Part shown: piece by piece, positions 49,543 through 60,400 of the stretch
How the letters are laid out: each line of letters opens with the position of its first letter
How positions within the stretch are numbered: position 1 is the stretch's first letter
Source: Carpediemonas membranifera
Lineage: Eukaryota > Fornicata
Length of the DNA: 64,000 nucleotides
Direction of reading: 5' to 3'
NCBI GenBank assembly: GCA_019828565.1
Contig: JAHDYR010000007.1
Coordinates: 186,001-250,000 of the forward strand
Translations under genes and position numbers: made by a program
The notes under the pieces: model-generated
Seen by the model: only the letters and a program-made list of their open reading frames with translations
The model's database searches: none
Told to the model about the DNA's origin: nothing

Positions 49543-51443
49543 CTACTGAGCGCTTGGACTCGTCTCGGCGCATGTGAGACAGTATTGGGTGCTGCAGGAT
49601 TCTGGAGAACGTGTCCTGAAGGCGAGAGCTATGAAGCGGATGGTCCCGTTTGGCCTGGAGAGACGGTCTAGGAGTTGTTGGTCCTCTGATGCGAAGTCGT
49701 CTTTCGGTACTGAGAAGGGAATCTTGCATGTCGCGTGCGCCTTGAGTTGTTGGAGTTCGGGGCTCGTAATGTCTGGCACGACGAGGAAGCATGCTGAGGT
49801 CCACGAGTTCGGAGGGGATGTAGTCGGGGTCGTTAAGATCGGTAGGAGGGTCTGCCATGTCCGTCCCAAGGTCATCGGGGACGGGTGTGGCGCGGCATAA
49901 ACGCGGTGTCCGCGCCAGTCCCTGAACAGGCCGTCCGGCCAGTGTTCGATGGTAAACCCTGGGAGGCGTAGAGTGCGGTCTGGGTGTGCTGTAGCGTCCA
50001 CGTCGACGGGGCCCCAAGTCTCGAGAATTGTCTCCAGCACGTGGGGTGGGGTGGACAACCCGCGTGACAGTCGGTCTGCGGCGAGATTGAGGTGGCCTGG
50101 GGTGTGTCGAGCGTGTATGAGGAGCTTCTTGCGTTCCATCTCCTTGTAGAGTATCCTGAGTGTCTGTAGCGCCATCGGGGGGCCTTTGAGCTGCCCTCCT
50201 TGTTGATCCAGGCGACGCACGAGCTGTTGTCTGAGAAGACCGTGAGATTGCGCTCTGAGTCCTGTGCTGGTATGATGCGTGAGCCAAAGAGGACTGCGGC
50301 GAGCTCCTTCACGTTGATAGATTGTTCCGCCAGTGCGCCCTTGAAAGAACCGTGGGAGTTCGCGGACGTGTTGGTCCACTGGGCTCCCCAGCCTGTGCCC
50401 GACGCATCTGTGGAAATAATCAGCTCTAGTTGCTGGTCCTGAGACCATAGGTTCTTCAACTCGGCGAAGGAGCGGGTTGGTCGGACGGCCAGGAGCTGCA
50501 GCCACTCCTTGAGGTCTGCTGTGTAGGGGTGGATGTCGACCCAGTTCTCCGTGGCAGAGGGGAGCGTGCGGAGCTTCAGGGTAGCCCGTCTTGCAGAGGT
50601 GGCGAAGAAGGAGAGCTTGCCTACGATCTTCGCCCAGTCTTTCGCGCGGATGCGCTTCTTGACGAGTGCTTCTGATAGGGCCTCTGCGTACCTCTTGGCC
50701 TTGTCGGCGGGGAGACGGATGGTGTTGGACGTGGTGTTCAGGAGCAGGCCAAGGAATTCTATGCACTGGCACGGTGTTAAGATGCACTTCTCCAGCGACG
50801 GGATGAGGCCCAGTGCCTCCATCGTCTTGATGATCTTGGGTATTTCCTTGCTGAGGTGGTCTCTGCTGTCGGCTGACAGTAAGAAGTCGTCGAGGTAGAC
50901 GTTGACGATTACCTTGTGGCGGAGGGCGATGACCTTTGCTACCTGGACCATAGCGGACTGGAAGAAATAAGGCGCGGCGGTCCAACCGAAGCCTAGCGTG
51001 CGGTATTGGAACGCCCGACCGTCGGGCAGAGCGATGCCCAGGAGCGGTTTGTCCGAGTCTCTGATGGCCAGCTGTGAGTAGCCGGATCTTAGGTCTATCT
51101 TGGCCATCCAGGCCTGGCTGGAGAGTGTGTTGATGGCACGACGTATGCCGAACAGACGGAAGGAGCGGCGTTCGCGTGTGACCGTGTTCAGCCGCCTCAG
51201 GTCGTGGATCACTCTTATGTCTTCCCCCTTGGGGACAGCAAACAGCGGGGCGCTGTGCTTGAGCTGACTGAGGGGCGTCGGCTCGATGATTCCTTGTTGT
51301 GTCATTGATTCGAGCTTCGGAAGTATCCTCGGGTCGATGGTCCTCTGTGGGGCTGCCGGTGGTGGAGGCGCTGTGATCTCGACGGGGATTCCGTCTCGTA
51401 CCCGCGCTACTACTGCTGGAGCTACCCTGAATTGTTCCCACAC
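49543..51443 (-). pseudogene. RT-RNase H of Ngaro J with one frameshift
   Basis: The start is ATG 51443 (MWEQFRVAPAVV). RT: RVIHDLRRLNTV, AKIDLRSGYSQLAI, TLGFGWTAAPYFFQ, active site YLDDFLLSA. RNase H: STDASGTGWGAQW, INVKELAAVL, FSDNSSCVAWIN. A frameshift near 50190 (after EGSSKAP) moves the rest (PPMALQTLRILYKEM, HLNLAADRLSRGLS, WGPVDVDATAHPD) to another frame that ends at 49543. The 3' end overlaps the recombinase in the -1 phase. Confidence 0.88.
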
Positions 51444-51472
51444 CCGCCATCGCGAACGGGTTGATGGGAATA

Positions 51473-52045
51473 TTAGGAGCGGGCCCGGCGGCCGACGCTG
51501 CTGGAGCCCTGCTCCTGAAAATTCCGACGCTTACGCTTGCCCTTAGTCTTGGCCTTAGCGAGGATCGTCTCGATCTCCATCTCAGACTTCGGGGGCGTGG
51601 CTCGCAGGGCTGCAGTGGCGTAGTCACAGACGTTGTCGTCGTAGTCGTCCTTGAGGAGAAGGACCTTGAACCGGCTCAGGAGACGGAGCAGTAGATCGTT
51701 CACGTCGAGTGAGTGCGGGTCCGCGGTCGTCAGGAGACGCATGATCTCGCGTAGGAACTTGGCTTCGTCGCGGGGCCCGTACCTCTTGGGGAGCTCCAAA
51801 TCGAACAAGAAGGACGGAAAGCCTTGGAAGGTTCCCTGGGTTGCTTGCTCATCGGTTTCTAGCTCGTACTCTTCTTGTTCTACCTCCCTCTGGATGGATC
51901 TTTCCTCGATGTTCTCCATCTTCGTTTTCATGAACTCCAATGTGGCAGTTACGTTGTTGGTAAACTTTCGGAACTCTTCCTGGGATACAGGAGGTTCTGC
52001 GGACGTGCCCGATGTGCCTTCGGGCATTCGAAATTCTGATGCCAT
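51473..52045 (-). CDS. gag: Gag-like protein of Ngaro J
   Basis: The start is ATG 52045 (MASEFRMPEGTS), inside the A1 repeat. There is a coiled coil (NNVTATLEFMKTKMENIEER), an acidic segment, then ELPKRYGPRDEAKFLREIMRLL as in Ngaro K gag, and a basic C-terminus (KTKGKRKRRNFQ). No CCHC knuckle is present. The product is 190 residues and open throughout. Confidence 0.75.
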   Translation of the reverse strand: MASEFRMPEGTSGTSAEPPVSQEEFRKFTNNVTATLEFMKTKMENIEERSIQREVEQEEYELETDEQATQGTFQGFPSFLFDLELPKRYGPRDEAKFLREIMRLLTTADPHSLDVNDLLLRLLSRFKVLLLKDDYDDNVCDYATAALRATPPKSEMEIETILAKAKTKGKRKRRNFQEQGSSSVGRRARS

Positions 52046-52116
52046 AAACTGCACGTTTCCGTGCGCCCTCTCGGGCGTCTCAGCACCCCGGGTGCCAATG
52101 GGCTCGAGTGGTGCTC
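52007..52116. repeat. 110-bp A repeat of Ngaro J, 5' copy (A1)
   Basis: Identical to 41356-41465. It contains the gag start codon (52043-52045) and has GC-rich inverted repeats such as CCCGATGTGCCTTCGGG and GCACCCCGGGTGC. Confidence 0.88.
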
Positions 52117-52643
52117 CTTCATCAGCTCGACGATGGCCGCTTCGGAGCACAGCGTATCAAACACTGTCTCTACATTGCACCAACGTGCGTCAATGAACTC
52201 AGCATTGACGAATTTCGCGTAGTCGGTACGAACAGTCTGCAGCAGAAGCTGTACGTCCCGAGCAAGTTTTCGCGCCAATCGGACGTTATGGAAACTCTCA
52301 TCGCCATCTGGCCTCCAGGATCAGCCTGGGGCGCAGAAAATGACGACATTTCCATTTTCGGGAGGGAGCAAACTTTTATGTAATCAACGACAAACTGTCT
52401 AGCGAGCGGCGAGGCGCAGCCGCTAGCTGTCCTAGCCTCTAGACATACTTGCTCTACCCAACGGGGATATCCCACCGGCAACGAGCATAGTGGAATGGCT
52501 TGCAGGCACGCTTGCGAGCCCAAACCGACCGTCTCCTCGAGAGACCGCGTCAAAGAATGTCTGTTGTGGCTTACATCTGCCGTTGTAACGCGTGTCAGCC
52601 CCACCCTACCTAGCTCTCCCAGCCACTAGCTCCCGTCAGAGAT
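52117..52643. other. Spacer between Ngaro J and Ngaro I
   Basis: No gene is supported. It should contain the 3' repeat region of Ngaro I (minus strand, ending here) and the old insertion site of Ngaro J. I could not match repeats by eye. Confidence 0.4.
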
Positions 52644-53860
52644 TTAAAGTGGTGGTTGGAGAAGGATGGAGGCCAGGTGTCCCTGGACCCCCGGGTGTGT
52701 GCGGACCCCGTCGCCCATATATCTCAGCATGCTTTTCGTGGAGGCCCACGTCCCCATGGACAGGAGGACTTCGGTACTCGTGTGGGCTACCGCCAACTCC
52801 GTGGTGGCGCCCTTGCGGAATGAGTGCCACGAAATGTCGGTGCCGTACGCCTGGTGGATCCAGTGGCGGAGGGTTGACGCCGGTAGCGGATTCGATAGTG
52901 AAATACCACCGGTTGAGGTGATCGCCCGCCAGATGAGGTCGTCGTCGCGGCGCGTTGCCGTGGGGACCCATGCCTTCAGGGCCCTTGCTGGGTTAAAGCG
53001 GGCCCACGATTGGTTTGGTACCAGCTTGCGGACGCCTGTGGCAGTCTTAGTTCTCGCGAACAGAAGGAGGGCATTGCCATCAGCGTCGAACTCGACGTCT
53101 CTTCGTCTGAGCCCAAAGATCTCTGCGCCTCTACTCACGGTGATAAAGCAGAGAGCAGAAAAAGAGGGCGGCCTGGAAGGCTTGGGGTGACTTCCGACGT
53201 CTGTCTATGACCCTGCGGACTCTCGCGGACGTGACAGGCTTCGCACCCCCGGTCAGGCCTTCTACAGAGGCGACGTTCCGGGCGGCGGCGATTATCTGCT
53301 TGGCAGCGGTCGGGGGGCGCCAGTCAGACACGAGTGGGGCGGCCTCGCAAATCCAGTAGCCTTTCCTGTGTATCGACTGTGGGCCCGACGTGGTACCCTC
53401 GGTCAGAAGGAACTCTTTGAGCTGTTGCGCGTGTGAGTGGCTCGCGTTGCGGGATTGGAGGAATTTGGCGACCCAGCCCGCTGCTGTGCGGCGCGACGAT
53501 TCGTTTCTGAAATGTGATAGTCGGTCGTCAGCGAGGAGGGCTTGGAACGGGTCCTCAGGATAAGCGCCACGAAGCGGATCTTGCCCTTGTCTGTCGCTGT
53601 CCAGGCTAGCTCGGACTGCAGGAGGTGTTTCGCCTGGACTCTGAGGTACAACTTGAGGGGTGTCAAACGTTTGATGGCTCGGACCTCGGGCGAGTTGAGG
53701 TCCGGGCACAGGAATATCGCCGCTGATCTCCAGTGTCGAGGGTTCCCAGTCTGGGTCGAGGCGCGTATTGTCTGGAGGCGACGACACGTCACTCCAAGAA
53801 GGGCTATAGGAGGAGCTATATAAATCCTGACTCCCCTCCAGTCCATCTGGAAGCCGTTGT
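52644..53860 (-). pseudogene. Tyrosine recombinase of Ngaro I with frameshift
   Basis: The N-terminal domain (RRTAAGWVAKFLQSRNA, HRKGYWICEAAPLVSDW, GGAKPVTSARVRRVI) ends at a stop at 53131 after a one-base indel near 53145. The catalytic half is open from VSRGAEIFGLRRRDV (Arg) through RTKTATGVRKLVPNQ, WHSFRKGATTELA (HxxR) and GTWASTKSM to RYMGDGVR (Tyr). All catalytic residues are present on paper. It lies in the -1 phase relative to RT. Confidence 0.85.
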
Positions 53861-55420
53861 CGTGGATTGACCAGGCTATTTCTGCAAAGCCTGGTAAGGC
53901 CAGAACCTTGTCGGGGCGTGTTGTGACGTCGATCTCGACCGGCCCCCACTTGCGCATGATGGTTTCCAAGACTTCTCGGGGTGACGACCAGTCGAGCTTG
54001 GCGAACCTGGAGAGCCTGTCCGCCTGGACGTTCAGGTGTCCGGCAATATGGAAGCAGTGGACGTCGAGGCGCTTGGTTTCTGCCGTGTTGTAGATGTCCT
54101 GTAGGATCTGGTGTGCGGCTGGGGGGAGGTTCGGCGATCCCCGTCTGTTTACCCAGCTGATGGCAGCTGAGTTGTCGGCAAAGACTGTGAGAGAGGAGCG
54201 TGACTCCTGCTGGGGCACGAGATTGATCGCCTGAGCGATCGCGAAGAGCTCCTTGACGCCAATGTGTTCCCCCTTGAGATGAGGGGGGAAGGCACCCTGT
54301 GATGCCGCTCCCTTCTCCCCATTGAACAGGCATGCTCCCCAGCCGGACGTTGATGCGTCTGAGGTGACAGAAATCTGGAGCGTATCGCGTATTTCCCAGT
54401 CCGCTCTTGCTTCGGCGAACCTCTTGGGTGGGCGATCGCGGAGGAGGACTTGCCACGCCGCCAGCTGCCTGCGGATTTGGCTGGAGAGGTGGACGGTCTC
54501 CGTTGTAGGGGTGGCCTGCAGTGGTCTGAGTGCGAGGCGGGCGAACTGTGTGGTCCCTGCGAAGAATGACAGACGGCCTAGGAGCTTCTGCCAGTCTGAA
54601 GCTGTGATGGACCCGACCCGGAGGGCCTTGGAGATCGTGGCCGTGTAGGCCTCGGCCTTGTCTTTTGAGATTCTTAGGGACTCGCTTGCGGTGTCTATGT
54701 GGACACCTAGGTAGTCTACCTGCTGGGTCGGCGTGAGGACGCACTTGTTGAGGCCCGGTATCGCCCCCAGCGATAGCATGAGGTCGATGATCTGCGGGGT
54801 GACCGAAGCTAGGTACGATGGGGAGGCATGGGACACTAAGAAGTCGTCGAGATAGACCGCGATGGTCACCCCGAACCTGTGTGCGATGATCTTTGCAAGC
54901 TGTATGGTCGTGCTCTGGAACACGTACGGCGCCGCTGTCCATCCGAAGCCGAGTGTGTTGTACCTGAATGCGCGGCCGTCCGGTAGGACCACGCCTAGGA
55001 GGGGGAGTCTCGCGAGGCGACGCCAAGTTGGTGGTATCCCGATGCTAGGTCTATCTTGATCATGTAGTCGTTCTTGTGCAGATTGCGGACCGCCCGTCTG
55101 ATGCCGAACAGACGAAACACCCTCAGCTCTGCTGTCAACTCGTTCAGGGCTCGGAGGTCGTGCACGGGGCGGACATCGTCTTTGCCCTTCGACACCGCGA
55201 ACAGGGGTGCGCTGTGACGCAGTTCGTCTATCGGGCACGGGGAGAGGACGCCCTTGGCGACTAGCTCTTCGATCTTCGGGAGTAGGCGGGGGTCCACTCG
55301 CCTTTGCGGTTCTGGTGGAGGGGGCGCAGAGGTGAGGTGGATAGGGACGCCATCCCGCAGCCAGCTTACTACCTCGGGGGAGGCACCGAGTCTTGCCCAC
55401 ACCGGCCACTTTTTGTTCAT
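53403..55420 (-). pseudogene. RT-RNase H of Ngaro I with frameshift
   Basis: The start is ATG 55420 (MNKKWPVWARLG). RPVHDLRALNELTA and IKIDLASGYHQLGV lie in the first frame, which shifts near 55005. The rest (LLGVVLPDGRAFRYNTLGFG, active site YLDDFLVSH, RNase H TSDASTSGWGACL, FADNSAAISWVN, NVQADRLSRF, WGPVEIDVTTRPD) lies in the next frame, to 53403. The C-terminal tail after RFVALILRTRS is Ser/Arg-rich and coincides with the recombinase overlap. Confidence 0.87.
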
Positions 55421-55449
55421 TGACGGGAACTGAACATCTGTGGCAAGGG

Positions 55450-55977
55450 CTACTTCTTGTGCTTCTTGTGAAACCCCCCTTTGTTCTGGGGCTGGTCCTT
55501 TCTCTTACCCTTGGCTCTGGCTTTGGCTGCGCAGTAGGAGATGGCACGGGGGGTTTTGGTCTGGGACGTGTTGAACAAGTCGAGAAACAGTTCGCAGGTT
55601 GCGTCCGACCAGTTGTCGTCCTTGAGGTCCAGAAGGGTACGGCGTGCTTGGAGTTCCACCAGGAGTCTTGCTTTGAGCGGCTCGTCGTCGAGGGCGTTGA
55701 CGATCACCATCACGCGGCGAAGCCACTTTGCTTCCGCCTTAAGTGGTCTCTTTGTCGGAAGCTCGCCGTATGCATCCATCTCTGCCAGTGTTTGGTCAAT
55801 ATCCGCTTCATCTTGTTCAGGGAAGAAATCAATTTGGGATTCCTTCGGCGGCTCGGTCTCGGGCGGCGGAGGAGGCGGATTAAGCTTTGCAAGCTGTTGC
55901 GAGATGGTAGCGATTGAGGCTTCTAGGTTATTGAGCCTCGTTGCCGTCGGATCTGGATGTTCCGAATTTTCTACCAT
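55450..55977 (-). CDS. gag: Gag-like protein of Ngaro I, 175 aa
   Basis: The start is ATG 55977 (MVENSEHPDPTA). A coiled coil (RLNNLEASIATISQQL) is followed by a proline run (PPPPPPETEPP) and an acidic part (FPEQDEADIDQ). The helical domain has LPTKRPLKAEAKWLRRVM, comparable with the PKR...EA segment of J and K. The tail is very basic (KGKRKDQPQNKGGFHKKHKK). No zinc knuckle. It ends 29 bp before the RT start. Confidence 0.72.
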   Translation of the reverse strand: MVENSEHPDPTATRLNNLEASIATISQQLAKLNPPPPPPETEPPKESQIDFFPEQDEADIDQTLAEMDAYGELPTKRPLKAEAKWLRRVMVIVNALDDEPLKARLLVELQARRTLLDLKDDNWSDATCELFLDLFNTSQTKTPRAISYCAAKARAKGKRKDQPQNKGGFHKKHKK

Positions 55978-56550
55978 TCTACCCGCATAAACTGCGCGGC
56001 TCGCCTGGTCGGCGCATCACCATGCCGGAGCGAGGCGATCTCATTGCCCTCCGCTCACGGCCCGTTACCCGAGGTAACCTGTCAGCGCGATGTAACGCCA
56101 GCGCGATGTCTGACACATCCGCACTAGCTCATCCGCTGTGCAAACCAATGGGGAGGTCCCGCCCGTCACGAGCGACTCGAGGCTATCTCCACCCGAGATT
56201 GAAAGAAAATGAAAGAGACAAAAGAATGAGCATGGGCGTCCTAACATAGCCGATGTAGCGGTTGTGGCTGATCTAGGCACCGCTTTGTGTGTTATCGCAG
56301 TTTCGCAGGATATGCTCAATGACGATGCGCGAATGGGGAAACTGCGGTTCTTCGCAGTGTTCTCGCGAACGGAGACAACAAAGGCAAAGCTGGCGAAGAG
56401 TGATTTAAAATTCGACACAAGGGTGTCGAATTTGACCGGGCGAGACCAAATCACAGGAGCGAATCAACCCCGGGGAATTACATATTGCATATGTAACACG
56501 TAAACACCCCGGGCAACAGCTCGATACTCCTCGCTTATAACACTACTCGC
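55978..56550. other. Noncoding spacer with hairpin, between Ngaro I and gypsy H
   Basis: No gene. A perfect inverted repeat AAATTCGACAC (56408-56418), loop AAGG, GTGTCGAATTT (56423-56433). Near 56475-56495 a second hairpin has arms TTACATAT/ATATGTAA. The region should include the 3' LTR of gypsy H, whose chromodomain stop is at 56551, but without the 5' copy it cannot be delimited. Confidence 0.45.
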
Positions 56551-57371
56551 TTAGAGCTGGAGACCGGGATGGTCCGCCAGGTAGGCGTCGAGCGCGGCGA
56601 GGTCGCGGACCTCGGCATACGGGAGCCATTCATCAAAGTCGGCGGAATACCCTGCCCAGCGGACGAGGAACCGGTGTTGGCGGCGGCGACGGCCGAGACG
56701 GTGGTCGACAATGGCCTCAACGGTGTACTCCTGGGGGTCGCGTGCGGCGATGTCGCGGAGGTCGGCGTTGGAGTATTGGCCGTTAAAGGGGAAGACCCTG
56801 GACAGATGGAATGTCTCCAACTTGTCTTGTGAGTTGCTTGGTGAGCTTGGCCGTGAAGTGTGATCCCTGGTCAGAGCGGAGGTGGACTGGGCAACCGTAC
56901 CGTCCGGCCAGGGCGATGATGCCGTCTGCGGCAGACTCGGCGGTGCAGTTTGGTGTGGCGTATAGCTCGACGAAGCGGCTGAAGCAATCGATCATGACGA
57001 GCACGTACCGAGCACCGTGGTCTCCCTCGGGCAAGGGCCCGAGGAAATCGATGGCCCAGGTATGCATCGGGTGAGGCGCGATGGTGACCTGCGGCTTAAA
57101 GGCGTATCCTCTCTTATGAGTGTCGCGAGTGGTCTGGCAGGTTGCGCATGTACGGACGGCGCTGCGGCAGAAGTTCATGACCTCCCGGTCCGACACAAGC
57201 GAAGGGACGAGGGGGCGCATGCGCTCATACGTCTGCGTTACGCCACTGTGTCCAACCACGATGTTGTGGGCGCGGTCAAACGCAGCCCTGAGGTCCGGAT
57301 CCGTTGATTGGGAGCGAAGGCAGCGTGACAGGCAGTCGGCAACAACATTCTGCACCCCAGGGATGTGGGTC

Positions 57372-57424
57372 TGTGGTATGGATAGAACAGCTAGCGAAAG
57401 AGGTTTAATCAATTGATTGGGACA
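57372..57424 (-). repeat. 3' LTR of gypsy G (53 bp)
   Basis: Starts TGTGGTATGG and ends GATTGGGACA; identical to 61843-61895. The pol stop codon (TGA at 57409-57411) is inside it. The palindrome AATCAATTGATT lies next to one terminus. Confidence 0.93.
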
Positions 57425-60400
57425 CTACCCCTCTCCTCGAGGTGACGGCGCACGACGGACGTGCGGGCGGCGTCAGAGTTGGGACCCTCCCACGTGGCCT
57501 TAGCCTCAGGGAAGCCGAGCCACTTAATGAGGAGGTCGCCAGTCTCGTCGTCGACCTCTAGGACTTTCTCGACGTAATACTTCTCGTCGTCGGTAGCCGC
57601 GATGCGCAACAGTTCGGCGTCGCTGAGGGGGCCTTGGCAGATGCGGATTAACTGGCTCAGGTGGACCCGGCGGCTCTTGCCGCCAGTGAGCGGCGTGATC
57701 TCCGCTGCGTAACCGTCGGCGGCTGTGATGCGGAATGGGCCGCGGTGGCCGTGTAGCTTCGTGGGGCTCTCGTTCTTACGAAGGACCAGAGTGCCCGGCT
57801 CGATCGGGGGCGTCGGCTCTGCGGTCCTTGTCATTGCCTGCTGGCGGTTGAGGGCCTGGTCGGCGAGGATCTGGAGGTGCTCGGTGAGCGCGTCGATGTA
57901 GGAGGCTATGTCGTCCAGGGGAGTATGAACTCTACCCTCCTCCTTGGGTGCGATCGTGAAGTCGCGAGCGGAGGCATGCTTGCCCATCAAGAGAGCAATG
58001 GGTTCGACGCCGGTGACGGAGTGGACCGTAGTGTTCAGGATGTACTGGACGTATGGGACCACGGAGGCCCAGGCGTCGTAACGGTCAAACATCAGACAGA
58101 GCACACGTAAGTGTCGCTTGACTTCCTGGTTGCGTCTCTCGGCCAGGCCGTTTGACTGAGGGTGGAAAGGGATTGTCCGGTGGTACGTGACCTGCAAGCG
58201 ATCAAGGAAAGCTTCTATCATCCGATTGCGGTACTCGGGGCCGTTGTCCGAAAGGAACTCGCGAGGCACACCGTAGCGTCCGATGATGGACCAAAGTGCC
58301 AGCCCGACCGTCGTCGCGTTGTTGGAAGCTGTGGGGATGAGCTCCGTGAAGCGGGTAAACATGTCGGTTGCCACCACGATGTATCTGAAACCCTCGGAGT
58401 CGACAGGGAAAGGACCCATGGTGTCTACAGCGATGGTCTGGAAGGGTCGGTCGCGCAGAGAAGACTGCGTTGTGATCTTAATGAAAGCGGAGAGGCGTGC
58501 CTTAGCGCAGTACACGCAGGTTGACACGACTGCGTGCACGTCGGAGTGGAGGCCTGGCCAATCGTGCCCAAGCTGGCGGACGTTCCTGATGGTGGCCTGC
58601 TCGCCCTCGTGGTATCGGTGAGCTTCTTGCACGATCTTGCGCTTGGCGTCTTCGTCGAGCTCGGCCTCTGAGACGTTGTTGACCTGCGTGACTGTGGCCT
58701 GCGGGTTGTATCGACTGAGTGCGTCGGCCAGTGTGTTCTGCGCGCCTGCGATGTGTCTGATGACGAACTCGAACTCTTGGATCATAAGCAGCCAGCGGAG
58801 GTGCTTACGGTTTTCCTGGCCAGCCTTGGAGTGCAGGTAGACCAAGTTGCGGTGGTCCGTCCAGATCGTCAGGTCCTGGTGGACTCTAAAGATGGGCGAG
58901 AGGTCAGGCCGAGTGAGGCAGTAGATGATCGCGAACAGCTCCTGGTCGTACGTGCACCAACGCGACTGTGTGTCGTTGAAGACCTTTGAGAAGAATGACA
59001 CGACGCGCCATGTGTTGTCCGAGTCAAGCTGCAGTAAGACACCGCCGATGCCTTCGAGAGAGGCGTCGGTCTCGAGGCGCCAGGGCCTGCTCTGGTCCGG
59101 ATGGGCGAGGACCTCTTCGTCTGTCACGGCCTGCTTGAGCTGATCAAACAGAGCCTGAAGCGTGTCGTCCCAGTCGTTGAAGGTGTAGGGTGGGACCTTG
59201 CTGACCAAGGCCTGGAGCGGCTTGAGGCGTGTCTGGCAGTCGGGGATATAGTCACTGAGGTATGTGAACATACCGATGATCATGCGTAGGTCCTTGACCG
59301 AGTGAGGTGCGGCGAGGTCCTGCATGGATCTGACACGAGTAGGGCTCATGCGGCGGCCCTTGCCATCGACGATATCGCCGAGGATCTCGATAGACGTCGC
59401 CCCGAAGACACACTTGTCGCCGCGGAGGCGGACGTTGCGTTCCTCTGCGATACAGAGTAGGCGGTCGACGTGGTCTAGAAGCTCCTGAGGTGTCTTGGCT
59501 CGACCAAAGATGTCGTCGATGTAGTTCTTCGTACCGTCGGCGCGCACAGGGGCAAGGATTGCCTGGATGGCCCGCTGGAACTGTGACGGTAGGTTACGAA
59601 GACCAAAGGGTGCAAAGTTGTACTCTTTGAACCGGCCTGGCAGCGTTATAGCGGTGAGGTACTTGTGGTCTTCGCGTACTGGCATTTGATGAAAACCTGA
59701 CCGGAGGTCACAAGCGAAGAAGTACTTGGCACCGATGAAGTCGTTGGTGAAGGTGCGGATATCTGCGAGGGGGAACCTGTCTGGTGTAGTTACCGAGTTA
59801 AGCTCGCGGTAGTCGGCGCAAAGTCGTAACTCGCTTGACTTCTTCACTACGATGACGGCTGCGGATGCCACGTGGCTGTAGGAATCGCGTACGATGCCCT
59901 GTCTGTCCATGTCGTCGATAATCTCGTGCACTCTTTCGGCGGTGGATGCCGTGAGCGGTCGAGGGGCATGGTTGGGTAGGGGTGCGCCTGGCACGATGTC
60001 AATCGTTGCGGCGGCGATATGGGCGCCGTCAGGGTGCAGCTCGCCGAATACCGGTGCGTGCCGGCGGATGACATCAGCCATCTCGGCTTTGAGCGGGAAG
60101 TCGCTTGCGATGCGTGTGCCAAGTGGGCCCGCGTCGTCGCTGACGATGTTGTTGACTGCGTGGAAGTCATCGGTCTGGTCGTCGGGGAGGCCTTCGTCCT
60201 CGCCGTCGTGAACTTGCGGGCGGAGGCGAAGCATGATGCCCTCGTCGGACATGAGGCCTAAGAACCACAATATATCCGAGCCGATGAGGACCTTATCGGC
60301 CCTGCCGCTGATGACGTGCAGGGGCCAATCGATGATCGTTCGGCGGTCGCCCAAGCGGTCCGCGACCAGCGTTGTCTCGAAGGTGCCGTGTTGCTGGAGA

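Larger units (their letters stand above)
41652..49858 (-). pseudogene. Tyrosine recombinase of Ngaro J, split by element L
   Basis: The 5' part (49858-49073, from MADPPTDLNDPD) has the core-binding domain and AAIAYLTVSRGAEIF (catalytic Arg). The 3' part (42026-41652) has FNPALALKRW, LHSFRKGAASELA (HxxR), GTWANGNSLR and Tyr in PYIGEAIR. A 7-kb retrotransposon lies between, flanked by the 11-bp duplication GTGTTGGGGTA. Even after removing it and one duplication, the sides differ in frame by one nucleotide, so a second lesion exists at or near the site. Confidence 0.88.
41356..52116 (-). mobile_element. Ngaro-like element J, interrupted by non-LTR element L
   Basis: Minus-strand gag, RT-RNase H and tyrosine recombinase between identical 110-bp repeats (52007-52116 = A1, 41356-41465 = A2). 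This matches the A1-ORFs-B1-A2-B2 split repeat plan of Ngaro elements; the B2 copy may be the repeat at 37884-37914 if Ngaro K is nested between A2 and B2. Element L (42027-49072) splits the recombinase. Without L the element is about 3.7 kb. Confidence 0.82.
52644..55977 (-). mobile_element. Ngaro-like element I
   Basis: Minus-strand gag, RT-RNase H and tyrosine recombinase in the usual order. RT and recombinase carry one frameshift each. It resembles J and K (no zinc knuckle, YLDDF active site) more than C and D. Repeat ends were not resolved; CATAAACTGC near 55986 also occurs at the equivalent place in Ngaro J (52044). Confidence 0.8.
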
